Shown: positions 8,754 through 17,404 of the stretch, piece after piece
Layout of the letters: every line of letters begins with the position of its first letter
Numbering within the stretch: the stretch's first letter is position 1
Translations under genes and position numbers: made by a program
The notes under the pieces: model-generated
What the model saw: the letters and a program-made list of their open reading frames with translations, nothing else
Told to the model about the DNA's origin: nothing
Databases searched by the model: none
Assembly (NCBI GenBank): GCA_937901345.1
Contig: CALCHM010000169.1
Location: 1 to 40,712 of the forward strand
DNA from: an uncultured Prevotella sp.
GTDB lineage: Bacteria; Bacteroidota; Bacteroidia; Bacteroidales; Bacteroidaceae
Direction of reading: 5' to 3'
Length of the DNA: 40,712 bases

Positions 8754-10631
8754 ATGACTGAATTTCATTACGACGTACTCGTTGTTGGTGCAGGACATGC
8801 TGGTTGCGAAGCGGCATCTGCGGCTGCGCGCATGGGAGCAAAAACGTGTCTCATCACTATGGACATGAACAAAATTGCTCAAATGAGTTGCAACCCTGCT
8901 ATTGGAGGAATTGCAAAAGGACAAATTGTACGAGAAATTGATGCTCTCGGAGGTATGACGGGAGTCGTAACAGATGCAGCTGCGATTCAATTTCGAATCC
9001 TTAATCGTTCAAAAGGTCCTGCCATGTGGAGTCCGCGTGCACAATGTGACCACCAACGTTTCATATTAGAGTGGCGCAAAATACTTGAAAACACCGAGAA
9101 CCTTCATATATGGCAAGATGAAGCCGCTGAACTCATCGTTGAAAACGGAAAACTTCATGGTCTTGAAACAATCTGGGGTGCACGATTCTATGCGCCAACA
9201 GTTGTCATCACGGCAGGAACCTTTCTCAACGGTTTGATGCACATAGGAAGAAAGCAAGTAGAGGGTGGGCGTTGCTCGGAACCTGCCGCAAAATTATTAA
9301 CGGATTCCATCGTTAAATTAGGCATCAAAGTTGACCGTATGAAGACGGGAACACCGGTACGTATAGACAAACGTAGTGTTCATCTAGAAGAGATGGAAGA
9401 GCAACCAGGAGAAAACGATTATCATCGTTTTAGTTATATATCTCCACAAAGACAGTTACCTCAACTCCCTTGTTGGACATGCGAAACCAACGCAGAAGTG
9501 CATGATATTTTACGTTCGGGATTAGAAGATTCCCCGCTCTATAATGGACAAATCCAAAGCATCGGACCGCGTTATTGTCCATCTGTTGAAACCAAAATAG
9601 TAACCTTCCCCGAACGTGACAAACACCCTCTCTTTCTTGAACCTGAAGGTTTAGACACCAATGAACTTTACTTAAACGGTTTCTCTTCAAGTCTCCCAAT
9701 GGATGTACAAATCGAGGCTTTAAGAAAAATACCATGTTTCCGCGATGCCGTTGTTTATCGTCCAGGATATGCTATTGAATATGACTTTTTCCAACCCACT
9801 CAACTAAAACACTCGTTGGAATCAAAGATAATGGAGGGACTTTTCTTCGCAGGTCAAGTAAATGGCACAACAGGTTACGAAGAAGCAGCCGCACAAGGAA
9901 TCATTGCAGGGATTAACGCGGCATTAAAAGTTAAAGGAGAAGAACCACTCGTACTTCATCGCGATGAAGCTTATATAGGCGTGCTCATCGATGATTTGGT
10001 AACAAAAGGTGTAGATGAACCCTACCGAATGTTTACGTCACGTGCAGAATACCGTATTCTTTTACGACAAGATAATGCAGACATTCGCCTCACCCCTTAC
10101 GCACAAAAACTAGGACTCTGCAATGAGGAGCGCCACCTTCGCTTTGAATATAAAAAGAGAAAGATTGCAGAAATCATCGATTACTCCAAGAATTTTTCAA
10201 TCAAAGCAGAGCGTATTAATCCTTACTTAGAGTCAAAAGGAACTGCTCCTTTGCGAGGTGGGTGTAAATTATTCGATCTATTAAATCGTCCACAAATTAC
10301 CCTACTTGACTTAGCTGGCGAAGTAAAAAGTTTTGGCGAATTCCTTGAACGCATCGAACCTATTGACCGCGATGAAATCATCGAAGCGGCAGAGATTGAA
10401 ATAAAATATCATGGATACATCGCACGCGAACGTGCCCTAGCAGATAAAATGCAGCGATTAGAAAATATCAAAATTCGTGGGCATTTTGTGTATAATGAGA
10501 TCACCCAACTTTCCACAGAAGCTCGCCAGAAGCTCACTGCAATTAATCCAGAAACCCTAGCACAAGCCGGACGCATTCCAGGAGTTTCACCCAATGATAT
10601 TTCTGTATTGTTGGTTTTGTTAGGCAGATAA
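8754..10631 (+). CDS. mnmG: tRNA uridine-5-carboxymethylaminomethyl modification enzyme MnmG (GidA)
   Basis: A full-length 625-residue MnmG. It has the FAD-binding VVGAGHAGCEAA motif at residues 8-19, CNPAIGGIAKGQIVREIDALGG, LNRSKGPAMWSPRAQCD, AGTFLNGLMHIG, GLEDSPLYNGQIQSIGPRYCPS, FFAGQVNGTTGYEEAAAQG and the helical C-terminal domain ending VLLVLLGR. With MnmE it installs the (carboxymethyl)aminomethyl group on the wobble uridine of several tRNAs, using FAD and a folate donor. It has its own promoter after the dprA terminator. The downstream gap to apt carries a ParB-site-like palindrome, consistent with the position of gidA near replication origins in many bacteria. Confidence 0.98.
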   Translation: MTEFHYDVLVVGAGHAGCEAASAAARMGAKTCLITMDMNKIAQMSCNPAIGGIAKGQIVREIDALGGMTGVVTDAAAIQFRILNRSKGPAMWSPRAQCDHQRFILEWRKILENTENLHIWQDEAAELIVENGKLHGLETIWGARFYAPTVVITAGTFLNGLMHIGRKQVEGGRCSEPAAKLLTDSIVKLGIKVDRMKTGTPVRIDKRSVHLEEMEEQPGENDYHRFSYISPQRQLPQLPCWTCETNAEVHDILRSGLEDSPLYNGQIQSIGPRYCPSVETKIVTFPERDKHPLFLEPEGLDTNELYLNGFSSSLPMDVQIEALRKIPCFRDAVVYRPGYAIEYDFFQPTQLKHSLESKIMEGLFFAGQVNGTTGYEEAAAQGIIAGINAALKVKGEEPLVLHRDEAYIGVLIDDLVTKGVDEPYRMFTSRAEYRILLRQDNADIRLTPYAQKLGLCNEERHLRFEYKKRKIAEIIDYSKNFSIKAERINPYLESKGTAPLRGGCKLFDLLNRPQITLLDLAGEVKSFGEFLERIEPIDRDEIIEAAEIEIKYHGYIARERALADKMQRLENIKIRGHFVYNEITQLSTEARQKLTAINPETLAQAGRIPGVSPNDISVLLVLLGR

Positions 10632-10734
10632 CAAAGTAACCTCTGGATTCTCATATGGACCAAGTTTCAAGGAGAGCATATTCGCAATTCTTAGTCCCTT
10701 CATCCATTTAAAGTGATGTAAGGATTTTAGAAAT

Positions 10735-10769
10735 TGTTTCACACGGAATCAAATGTTCCACGTGGAACA
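10735..10769. promoter_or_regulatory. parS-like ParB-binding site with a degenerate neighbour
   Basis: TGTTCCACGTGGAACA at 10754-10769 is a perfect 16-bp palindrome matching the broadly conserved chromosomal parS consensus TGTTNCACGTGNAACA. Nineteen bases before it, TGTTTCACACGGAATC (10735-10750) keeps the whole left half of the classical parS and part of the right half. They lie in the 173-bp gap between mnmG and apt, which holds no other feature I can see. ParB loads at parS and spreads for origin segregation. No parA or parB is in the window, so the role is inferred from the motif. Confidence 0.75.
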
Positions 10770-10804
10770 AAATCACAACAAACACCCTGTTTTCAAACAC
10801 ATAT

Positions 10805-11341
10805 ATGAACAAGCAATTCTTATTAGAAAACCTTCGCAACGTCCCTAACTTCCCCATCCCTGGAATTCAGTTTAAGGATGTATCCACTTTATACAAGAAC
10901 CCCGAATGCCTTAAAGAACTACTTGACGAATTAGTTCGTCTTTATGCCGACAAAGGCATAACAAAAGTTGTAGGAATTGAATCTCGAGGATTTGTGATGG
11001 GAGCGATTCTTGCTGCTCGTTTAGGTTGTGGATTTGTTATGTGCCGTAAACCCGGAAAACTACCAGCAGAAACCCTCAAGGAAAGTTACGGTAAAGAGTA
11101 TGGAACGGACACCATCGAGATTCACACGGACGCCATCGACACGAACGATGTTGTGCTCATCCATGACGACCTTCTCGCTACTGGTGGTTCTATGTTAGCA
11201 GCATATAACCTTGTAAGTAAATTTAACCCTAAGGACATTTTTATAAATTGTCTTATCGAACTCAAGATTGAAGGACTTGAAGGGCGTAAGTACTTAGGAA
11301 CAGATAAGCATATTGAAACGCTTCTTGTAATTGAAGACTAA
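10805..11341 (+). CDS. apt: Adenine phosphoribosyltransferase
   Basis: A 178-residue type I phosphoribosyltransferase. FPIPGIQFKDVSTLY (residues 16-30) is the APRT substrate segment, IESRGFVMGAILAARLG and CRKPGKLPAET (58-90) form the hood and flexible loop, and VVLIHDDLLATGGSM (116-130) is the PRPP-binding loop. The enzyme makes AMP from adenine and PRPP in purine salvage. Its stop codon overlaps the uvrC start by one base (TAATG at 11339-11343), so the two genes are translationally coupled. Confidence 0.97.
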   Translation: MNKQFLLENLRNVPNFPIPGIQFKDVSTLYKNPECLKELLDELVRLYADKGITKVVGIESRGFVMGAILAARLGCGFVMCRKPGKLPAETLKESYGKEYGTDTIEIHTDAIDTNDVVLIHDDLLATGGSMLAAYNLVSKFNPKDIFINCLIELKIEGLEGRKYLGTDKHIETLLVIED

Positions 11342-13167
11342 TGAATGAATATTTAGAAGGAATTATTCGCAACTTGCCCGACTTGCCGGGGTGCTATCAG
11401 TACCTCGACGAGTCGGGCACGGTGATTTATGTTGGGAAAGCGAAAAACCTTAAGCGCCGTGTCAGTTCCTACTTCAATCGTGAGCATGACTCCAAGAAGA
11501 CACAGTTGCTAGTGCGTAAAATTCACGACATACGTTACATCGTGGTCAAGACCAACGAGGAATCGCTCTTGCTAGAAAACAACCTCATCAAGAAGTATAA
11601 ACCGCGCTATAACGTCTTGCTCAAGGATGACAAAACCTACCCATCAATAGCAATAACGAAGGAGGATTTTCCACGTATATTTTCAACACGAAATCGCAAT
11701 ATACCCCATTGCATGTATTTCGGTCCCTACTCACACGTGCCTACAATGCACGCTTTGCTTGATTTGTGCAGACAACTATACCGACCACGAACCTGCCGTC
11801 AACCAATGACCCAAGAGGGTATTGATAGCGGAAAGTATAAAGTCTGCTTGGAGTATCATATCAAACGTTGCGGCGGATGTTGTATTGGCAAGGAAACGCG
11901 TGAGGCATACCGAGAAAATATCGAGGCATGCAAAGAGATTTTAAAGGGAAATACAGCAGATTTGCAAAGACAATTACGCGCTCAGATGCTTGCCCTTTCC
12001 GAAGAACTTCGTTTTGAAGAGGCTCAAGTCATTAAGGAACGATACGACCTCATTGAGGGTTATCGTGCCAAGAGCGAAGTGGTAAGCAACACGCTTCATA
12101 ACATTGACGTATTCGCTATTGAATCTAATGAGAAGGAGGCTTACATCAACTACTTGCACGTTGTCAACGGAGCAATAACGCAAGCCTTCACATTTGAATA
12201 TGCGAAACGGTTGGACGAAACCGATGAAGAACTTCTCGCACTAGGTATTGTAGAAATGCGAACCAAATACGGGAGTCGCTCCAGGGAAATAATCCTTCCC
12301 TTCAACGTTGATCTACCTGAAGATTACGCTCAGCAAACGGTACCTCAGAAAGGCGATAAAAAGAAACTCTTAGAACTCTCTCGCCTCAACGTAAAGCAAT
12401 ATAAGTTTGACCGCTTAAAGCAGGCTGAAAAGTTAAATCCCGAACAAAAGCAGGTGCGCTTGATGAAGGAAATCCAAGAACAATTAGGATTACCCAAACT
12501 CCCCATGCGCATTGAACTCTTTGATAACTCCAACCTACAAGGGTCGGACGCCGTAGCCGCTTGCGTTGTGTTTGAAAAACTAAAACCCGCAAAGAAAGAC
12601 TACCGTCGCTACATTATCAAAACCGTCTCCGGACCTGACGACTATGCCTCAATGAAAGAAGTCGTACATCGTCGCTACACGCGCTTAAAGGAAGAAGGAA
12701 GTCCCCTACCCGACCTCATCATCGCTGACGGAGGTGTAGGACAGATGGAAGTCATTCGCCAAGTGGTTGAGGAAGAATTAAACCTGTCTATCCCCATTGC
12801 TGGACTTGCTAAGAACGAGCGCCACAGAACTCGCGAACTGCTCTACGGATTTCCCCCAGCGCATATAGGAATTGATCCGACGTCACAACTCTTCCGCACA
12901 CTTTCGGCCATGCAAGAAGAAGTACACCGCTTCGCCATCACCTTCCACCGCGAGAAACGCTCGAAGCGCCAAGTTGCTTCTGTGCTCGATTCTATTTCAG
13001 GCATCGGTCCCAAGACCAAGCAAACGCTCCTCAAGGAATTTGGTTCCGTAAAGCGCATTAGAGAAGCCAGTGTCGAACAACTCCAATCCCTACTCGGCGA
13101 GAAAAACGGAGCAAAAATCTACAATGCCCTTCACGAAGACACTTCACCACAAACAACGAGCACTTAA
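11341..13167 (+). CDS. uvrC: Excinuclease ABC subunit C
   Basis: A 608-residue UvrC. It has the GIY-YIG nuclease domain at 10-90 (LPGCYQYLDESGTVIYVGKAKNLKRRVSSYF), the UVR domain that binds UvrB near 200-240 (LRFEEAQVIKERYDLIEGY), the RNase H-like nuclease domain (ELFDNSNLQGSDAVAACVVF, then PDLIIADGGVGQ), and a tandem helix-hairpin-helix end (SISGIGPKTKQTLLKEFGS). It makes both incisions around bulky DNA lesions in nucleotide excision repair. The start overlaps the apt stop by one base, and dtd follows after 96 bp in which I see no terminator. Confidence 0.97.
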   Translation: MNEYLEGIIRNLPDLPGCYQYLDESGTVIYVGKAKNLKRRVSSYFNREHDSKKTQLLVRKIHDIRYIVVKTNEESLLLENNLIKKYKPRYNVLLKDDKTYPSIAITKEDFPRIFSTRNRNIPHCMYFGPYSHVPTMHALLDLCRQLYRPRTCRQPMTQEGIDSGKYKVCLEYHIKRCGGCCIGKETREAYRENIEACKEILKGNTADLQRQLRAQMLALSEELRFEEAQVIKERYDLIEGYRAKSEVVSNTLHNIDVFAIESNEKEAYINYLHVVNGAITQAFTFEYAKRLDETDEELLALGIVEMRTKYGSRSREIILPFNVDLPEDYAQQTVPQKGDKKKLLELSRLNVKQYKFDRLKQAEKLNPEQKQVRLMKEIQEQLGLPKLPMRIELFDNSNLQGSDAVAACVVFEKLKPAKKDYRRYIIKTVSGPDDYASMKEVVHRRYTRLKEEGSPLPDLIIADGGVGQMEVIRQVVEEELNLSIPIAGLAKNERHRTRELLYGFPPAHIGIDPTSQLFRTLSAMQEEVHRFAITFHREKRSKRQVASVLDSISGIGPKTKQTLLKEFGSVKRIREASVEQLQSLLGEKNGAKIYNALHEDTSPQTTST

Positions 13168-13263
13168 TTTGCACAACTTCCTAAATTACGTGCAATTACG
13201 TTCTAGACGGAGAAATTAAAATGTATTACTTTTTCACCGCGATAAAACCGCATTTCATTCATT

Positions 13264-13716
13264 ATGAGAATACTAATTCAACGCGTAAGCCAAGCATCTG
13301 TAACGATAGATGCCGTTATTAAGAGTCAGATCTCCCACGGGCTATTAATTTTGCTTGGAATTGAACCCACTGACACGCACGACGATGCAGACTGGCTCTG
13401 TAAGAAAGTTGCAGCGCTCCGCATCTTTGACGACGAAGATGGGGTGATGAACAAGAGCATTATCGACACCAACGGTGAAGCACTTGTTGTAAGTCAGTTT
13501 ACCTTAATGGCGAGCACGAAGAAAGGAAATCGTCCGAGTTACATCCGAGCAGCGCGTCCCGAGGTGGCAATTCCGCTTTACGAATATTTCTGCACCACCC
13601 TCTCTGGTCTTATAGGCAAGGAAGTCGGGACGGGAGAATTTGGAGCTGACATGCAAGTAAGTCTTATCAACGATGGTCCTGTTACCATATGGATGGACAC
13701 GAACAACAAGGAGTAA
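13264..13716 (+). CDS. dtd: D-aminoacyl-tRNA deacylase
   Basis: A 150-residue protein starting MRILIQRVSQASVTIDAVIKSQISHGLLIL. The two family active-site motifs are intact: SQFTL at 77-81 and NDGPVTIWMDT at 136-146, which carries the cross-subunit Gly-Pro motif that rejects L-amino acids. The dimeric enzyme removes D-amino acids, and glycine from tRNA-Ala, in proofreading. It sits in the mnmG-apt-uvrC-dtd run and is followed after 23 bp by a permease gene, probably on the same transcript. Confidence 0.96.
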   Translation: MRILIQRVSQASVTIDAVIKSQISHGLLILLGIEPTDTHDDADWLCKKVAALRIFDDEDGVMNKSIIDTNGEALVVSQFTLMASTKKGNRPSYIRAARPEVAIPLYEYFCTTLSGLIGKEVGTGEFGADMQVSLINDGPVTIWMDTNNKE

Positions 13717-13739
13717 CGAATCATTAAAAATCTCACCTC

Positions 13740-14663
13740 ATGTCATTCTTAGATATCCTCACGCAAATGGCCATCATCTTTGGAGTGGTCATCGTAGGTT
13801 ACGTTGCCACACGCATTGGTGTATGGAAAACGGAGATGAACCGTAACATGTCGGTCTTCGTGCTCAACGTCACCTGCCCCATGCTCATCATTGGTTCCGT
13901 GATGGGCGAAGGATTACAATTTAGCGATGAAGAAATTTGGCAACTTGTCATCGTCTCGCTCATCAATTATGCCGTGTTGATTCTTGGAGCATTTACCATT
14001 GCCAAGATTTGGCGCGTGCGTCCCGAGCGTCAGGGATTGCAAAAATTCATGGTCACATTCGGGAACGTAACTTTCATAGGTTTTCCCGCCTGTGCTGCCA
14101 TCTTTGGCGATCGCGCGGTGTTCTATGCCTCCGTACTCGACATCCCCTTCAATCTGCTCATCTTTACCGTAGGCCTTTCCTTTGTGACGGAACAACCCAT
14201 ACGCTCCGTATTCCGTCCCAAGGTGTTGTTCTCGCCTTGCGTAGTTGCTAGCGTCATTGCCGTAGTTTTAGCGCTAATGAAGGTAGAAACACCCGCTGAT
14301 GTTAGCAAGTTTTTCCACCTCGTTGGAGACATGACCATCCCCTGTGCACTCTTGCTCATTGGTGCCACTCTCGCCACCATTCCCGTACGCGACATGATGG
14401 GCAACAAGTTCGTCTATGCCGTTTCCACACTGAAGTTGCTCGTAATGCCCTTCGTCGTATGGGGCGTTTTTCAATTCTTCCATTTCGAACCCTTTGTCAC
14501 GAATGTTGCCGTAGTTCTCACCGGTATGCCCGTTGCTGCCAATGGCATCATGTTCTGCCTCAAATATGGCAAAGACGAACATCTCATGACGCAGGTAATT
14601 TTCATGACCACCCTACTCTCCTTGTTCACGCTCCCGCTGTTAGCATACGCACTGAATGGGTGA
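13740..14663 (+). CDS. AEC (auxin efflux carrier) family transporter
   Basis: A 307-residue integral membrane protein with about ten hydrophobic segments arranged as two five-helix halves, as in the AEC/BART superfamily. Visible marks are NVTCPMLIIGSVM (about 42-54), FGNVTFIGFPACAAIFG (about 101-117), the central PADVSKFFHLVGDMTIPCALLLIGATLA (about 185-212), and the C-terminal TGMPVAANGIMFCLKYG. Members carry organic anions such as malate or malonate; the substrate cannot be read here. It starts 23 bp after dtd, so it likely shares that transcript, and ends ahead of the tandem-repeat region and a strong terminator. Confidence 0.9.
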   Translation: MSFLDILTQMAIIFGVVIVGYVATRIGVWKTEMNRNMSVFVLNVTCPMLIIGSVMGEGLQFSDEEIWQLVIVSLINYAVLILGAFTIAKIWRVRPERQGLQKFMVTFGNVTFIGFPACAAIFGDRAVFYASVLDIPFNLLIFTVGLSFVTEQPIRSVFRPKVLFSPCVVASVIAVVLALMKVETPADVSKFFHLVGDMTIPCALLLIGATLATIPVRDMMGNKFVYAVSTLKLLVMPFVVWGVFQFFHFEPFVTNVAVVLTGMPVAANGIMFCLKYGKDEHLMTQVIFMTTLLSLFTLPLLAYALNG

Positions 14664-14694
14664 GTTCCACCATCTGAGGGAATCAGATAGATCA

Positions 14695-14878
14695 ACTAGA
14701 TCTATTTGAACGCATCCGAAGGGTCAGAAATCGAGAAATAGATCTATTTGGAGTAATCCGAGGGATCGCAAACCATGAAATAGATCTATTTGGAACAATC
14801 CGAGGGGTCGCAAACCGCCAAATAGATCTATTTGGAGCAATCCGAGGGGTCGCAAACCACGAAATAGATCTATTTGGG
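14695..14878. repeat. 42-bp tandem repeat array with palindromic core
   Basis: Units start at 14695, 14737, 14779, 14821 and 14863, each exactly 42 bp, giving 4.4 copies. Each full unit holds the palindrome AAATAGATCTATTT (first copy partly degraded), then a conserved ATCCGAGGGGTCGCAAACC. Copies differ by a few point changes and there are no unique spacers. The array lies between the AEC gene and its terminator in a 371-bp gap. Behind it, TAGCTTT/AAAGCTA at 14917-14935 forms a small 7-bp hairpin. Confidence 0.9.
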
Positions 14879-14951
14879 CAAATGAAGCGCATAAATCCAT
14901 CATGGTAGCATTTAGGTAGCTTTACCGGAAAGCTATTGAATCCATAAAACG

Positions 14952-14999
14952 CAACGAAGTCAGAAACACCAATCGGGTTTCTGACTTCGTTGTTTTTTT
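14952..14999 (+). terminator. Strong terminator of the dtd/AEC transcript
   Basis: CAACGAAGTCAGAAA (14952-14966) pairs perfectly with its reverse complement at 14978-14992 (15 bp, 11-nt loop), followed by seven T residues. On the minus strand the stem is followed by CGTTTTA, so it may also stop the convergent reductase transcript. Confidence 0.9.
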
Positions 15000-15034
15000 A
15001 TCGCAATTGTATCGTGTTTCAGCCAACACTACGG

Positions 15035-15658
15035 TTAGCGAATAAAGCTGGTGCGCACCTTAGGTTCCTGCTCGGGGAAGTGAATGCCGCTTTGCTTTCC
15101 TGCTTCAATACACTTGAGCATCCAGGCCATGTTTCTGCCCAGTGTACGCATGGTTTGCATTCCTTCTTCATCCTTGCACACCTCTTCAGGTGTGTTGCCA
15201 TGCACTTCGTTCCAATAGTTCGACGTTACGATGGGCATGCAGGCTATCGAGAAATAGCGGTTTAAATCTTCAAATCCGCCTTGCGCACCACCTCTTCTGC
15301 AACTCACGATTGCTGTTCCGAGTTTGCCTGCATACATATCCAATTTGGAGCAGAAGGCACGATCCATAAAGGGTTTGATGCTTCCCGACGTTCCAGCAAA
15401 ATGGATGGGAGAACCAAAGACAAAACCATCCACCTCGGGCACTTTCGCAAGGAATTCGTTCACACCGTCGCCGTCATACCAGCAACGCTTCGTGTCCTTA
15501 CATTTACCGCAACCGATGCAGCCCATCACGGGTTTTACGCCACACCAGAGTTCTTCGGTTTCGATGCCCTGCGCATGCAACTGTTCTGCAATTTCCGCCA
15601 AGGCCGTATGTGTGCATCCCGTCTTGTGGGGACTTCCGTTTACAAGGAGAACTTTCAT
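15035..15658 (-). CDS. Flavodoxin-fold NAD(P)H-dependent FMN reductase, iron-sulfur flavoprotein-like
   Basis: A 207-residue protein with the FMN reductase opening MKVLLVNGSPHKTGCTHTAL (phosphate loop at residues 6-17), then GCIGCGKCKDTKRC near 46-59, a cysteine cluster like that of iron-sulfur flavoproteins, and VFGSPIHFAGTSGSIKPFMDRAF plus SCRRGGAQGG contacting the flavin. Such enzymes reduce FMN or quinone-like compounds in the cytoplasm. The cysteines could hold a cluster, but the spacing is not diagnostic. It starts 10 bp after the GH20 gene, so the two share a transcript, which is an unusual pairing of a secreted glycosidase with a cytoplasmic redox protein. Confidence 0.88.
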   Translation of the reverse strand: MKVLLVNGSPHKTGCTHTALAEIAEQLHAQGIETEELWCGVKPVMGCIGCGKCKDTKRCWYDGDGVNEFLAKVPEVDGFVFGSPIHFAGTSGSIKPFMDRAFCSKLDMYAGKLGTAIVSCRRGGAQGGFEDLNRYFSIACMPIVTSNYWNEVHGNTPEEVCKDEEGMQTMRTLGRNMAWMLKCIEAGKQSGIHFPEQEPKVRTSFIR

Positions 15659-15667
15659 CGCTATTTC

Positions 15668-17254
15668 TTATTTACGTTCAACAATTTCAAAGGGCACACG
15701 CACGCTCACGCCCTGCTTCATCATGTCGTAAAGATTGGGATACATGCGCTGTTTAAACGAATCCCAACTGCGCTGCGCCATCTGAGTCCATCCCGCTTCG
15801 GCAAGCGCAAGAGCACGTGGGAATGCCATATAAGTAGCACGGTTCACGTCAGGGATTGCTTCAGCCCAAAGTGTTCCCATAACGCCCTGCACGTGCTTCA
15901 TGTCCTCGGGCGTGCAACCATAACCTGGGTCGAGTTCGTAAGTCTTCTGAAGCGTGGTAATCGGCATACCCCAGTTGTTAAATTCGGGGAAATCGTTTCT
16001 GTATTGGGGATAGTCAAGGTAGGCATGTTCTCCAGGAGCCATGATGATGGGGTGACCATTTTTGCGCGTGAGTTCAAGACACGTCGGCGTCAATGCATTG
16101 CGCCACGTCACGAGGGTCACATCCTTGGGGTAAGGGAAGAGATAGTCATCTGCAGGGGGCCAAATGTTATTCAATTCACACCACAGGATGGGTTTCTTAC
16201 CATTCTTGCGCACCTCGTCCAAAACTCGGTTGAAGAAGGGAATCATCAGTTGCGTAGGTTTCGTGTAACCCAACTTTTCCATCAACTGCTTGCAGGCGTC
16301 ACACTTTGCCCAGTTTTCGGGCACCGCCGCTTCGTCACCACCCAAGTGGAAGTAAGGAGAGTCAAAGGTTTGTGCAATCTCGCGTACCACATCTGCCATC
16401 ACGTCATAGACTTGCTCCTGCGATGCACAGAGCATCATGTTTACCGTTTCGCCCACTTTCTTTTCTGCATCCTGCTTGTGCGTACAAGCCAAGTGTGGGT
16501 AAGCCGCAAGTATCGCTACGGTATGTCCGGGTACGTCCACCTCGGGAATAACCTCTACCCCGCGCTTACGAGCATATGCAACGATGTCGCGAAGTTCCTC
16601 CTGCGTGTAATGCTGCTTGCTGGCGAGTTTGGGTTGACTCTTAATTTCTACGCGCCATCCCTGGTCGTCGGTCAAGTGCAACTGTAAGACGTTAAACTTA
16701 TAACGTGCCATCTGGTCGATAAAGAATTTCACGTCCTTGACAGGCAAGAAGTGGCGTGCAGGGTCGAGCATCAAGGCGCGGAAACCGAAGCGCGGAGCAT
16801 CGGTAATCTTCAACTGACGAATCTCGCCGTTGAGCGTGCTACGCTGGTCGCCCATCAAGATTTGGTCCAGCGTTTGGATGCCATAAAACAAGCCTACTGG
16901 AGTTGCAGCACTGATTTTGACGCACTTATTCGTTACTTCGAGCTCGTAACCCTCCTTACTCTCAATCGTGGGGTCGAGCTGCAACCAAAAGGCTGCCTTA
17001 TTCGTATTGAGGATTATGAGTTCTGCACCAAAATGCTTCTTCAATACATCCACCAACAACTGTTTGCACTCCCAATCGAGTTCATCAAGTGGTGCATTAA
17101 TCACTTGCTTTTCCGAGAATCGGAAAGGCTTTTTGCCCTCATACACTTCCATCTGGTTAGGCATGGGAAGTAATGCCGCACGAGGAGATTGTGCACTAAG
17201 GACCGCCATTGAAAGCGTCATGAAGCATGACAAAAGTAAGGTTTTAAACTTCAT
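15668..17254 (-). CDS. Secreted GH20 beta-N-acetylhexosaminidase
   Basis: A 528-residue enzyme. A signal peptide covers residues 1-21 (hydrophobic LLLSCFMTLSMAVLSA). A GH20b-like domain follows to about 150 (PMPNQMEVYEG, GYELEVT, GLFYGIQTLDQIL). The catalytic barrel begins APRFGFRALMLDPARHFLP and carries YKFNVLQLHLTDDQGWRVEI, IPEVDVPGHT and the catalytic pair D307-E308 in YFHLGGDEAAVP. GH20 enzymes remove terminal beta-GlcNAc or GalNAc by substrate-assisted catalysis. With the fucosidase at the left edge it suggests host-glycan use. There is no lipobox, so the product is probably periplasmic. Confidence 0.95.
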   Translation of the reverse strand: MKFKTLLLSCFMTLSMAVLSAQSPRAALLPMPNQMEVYEGKKPFRFSEKQVINAPLDELDWECKQLLVDVLKKHFGAELIILNTNKAAFWLQLDPTIESKEGYELEVTNKCVKISAATPVGLFYGIQTLDQILMGDQRSTLNGEIRQLKITDAPRFGFRALMLDPARHFLPVKDVKFFIDQMARYKFNVLQLHLTDDQGWRVEIKSQPKLASKQHYTQEELRDIVAYARKRGVEVIPEVDVPGHTVAILAAYPHLACTHKQDAEKKVGETVNMMLCASQEQVYDVMADVVREIAQTFDSPYFHLGGDEAAVPENWAKCDACKQLMEKLGYTKPTQLMIPFFNRVLDEVRKNGKKPILWCELNNIWPPADDYLFPYPKDVTLVTWRNALTPTCLELTRKNGHPIIMAPGEHAYLDYPQYRNDFPEFNNWGMPITTLQKTYELDPGYGCTPEDMKHVQGVMGTLWAEAIPDVNRATYMAFPRALALAEAGWTQMAQRSWDSFKQRMYPNLYDMMKQGVSVRVPFEIVERK

Positions 17255-17327
17255 AAAAAAGAATTTAGAATGTGTTTGAACAATGCGTTGCGCGGTGGTG
17301 AGGCAAATGTTTTGCGCATCACTGCCA

Positions 17328-17335
17328 CAAAATTA
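17328..17335 (-). promoter_or_regulatory. Putative -7 box of the GH20 promoter
   Basis: The minus strand reads TAATTTTG, fitting TAnnTTTG, 74 bases before the GH20 start; no TTTG stands at -33. An imperfect hairpin at about 17294-17327 would lie at the start of the transcript. Confidence 0.4.
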
Positions 17336-17404
17336 ACGTATTCTTTTCAGTTGCATCTTTATTAGACTTTAATATTTCCGCATTTCTGCATGTTGCGCAA
17401 CGAT

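Noticed and set aside
14695..14878. CRISPR array
   Set aside because: The full 42-bp unit is conserved end to end with only point changes. There are no unique spacers and no cas genes.
14692..14892. Short protein with 14-residue repeats on the minus strand
   Set aside because: It is only the translation of the 42-bp array, whose length is a multiple of three. There is no promoter, and the palindromic core explains the conservation.
15281..16687. 468-residue open frame on the plus strand
   Set aside because: It runs opposite to the clearly coding GH20 and reductase genes, crosses both, and has no recognisable domain. It is an antisense shadow.
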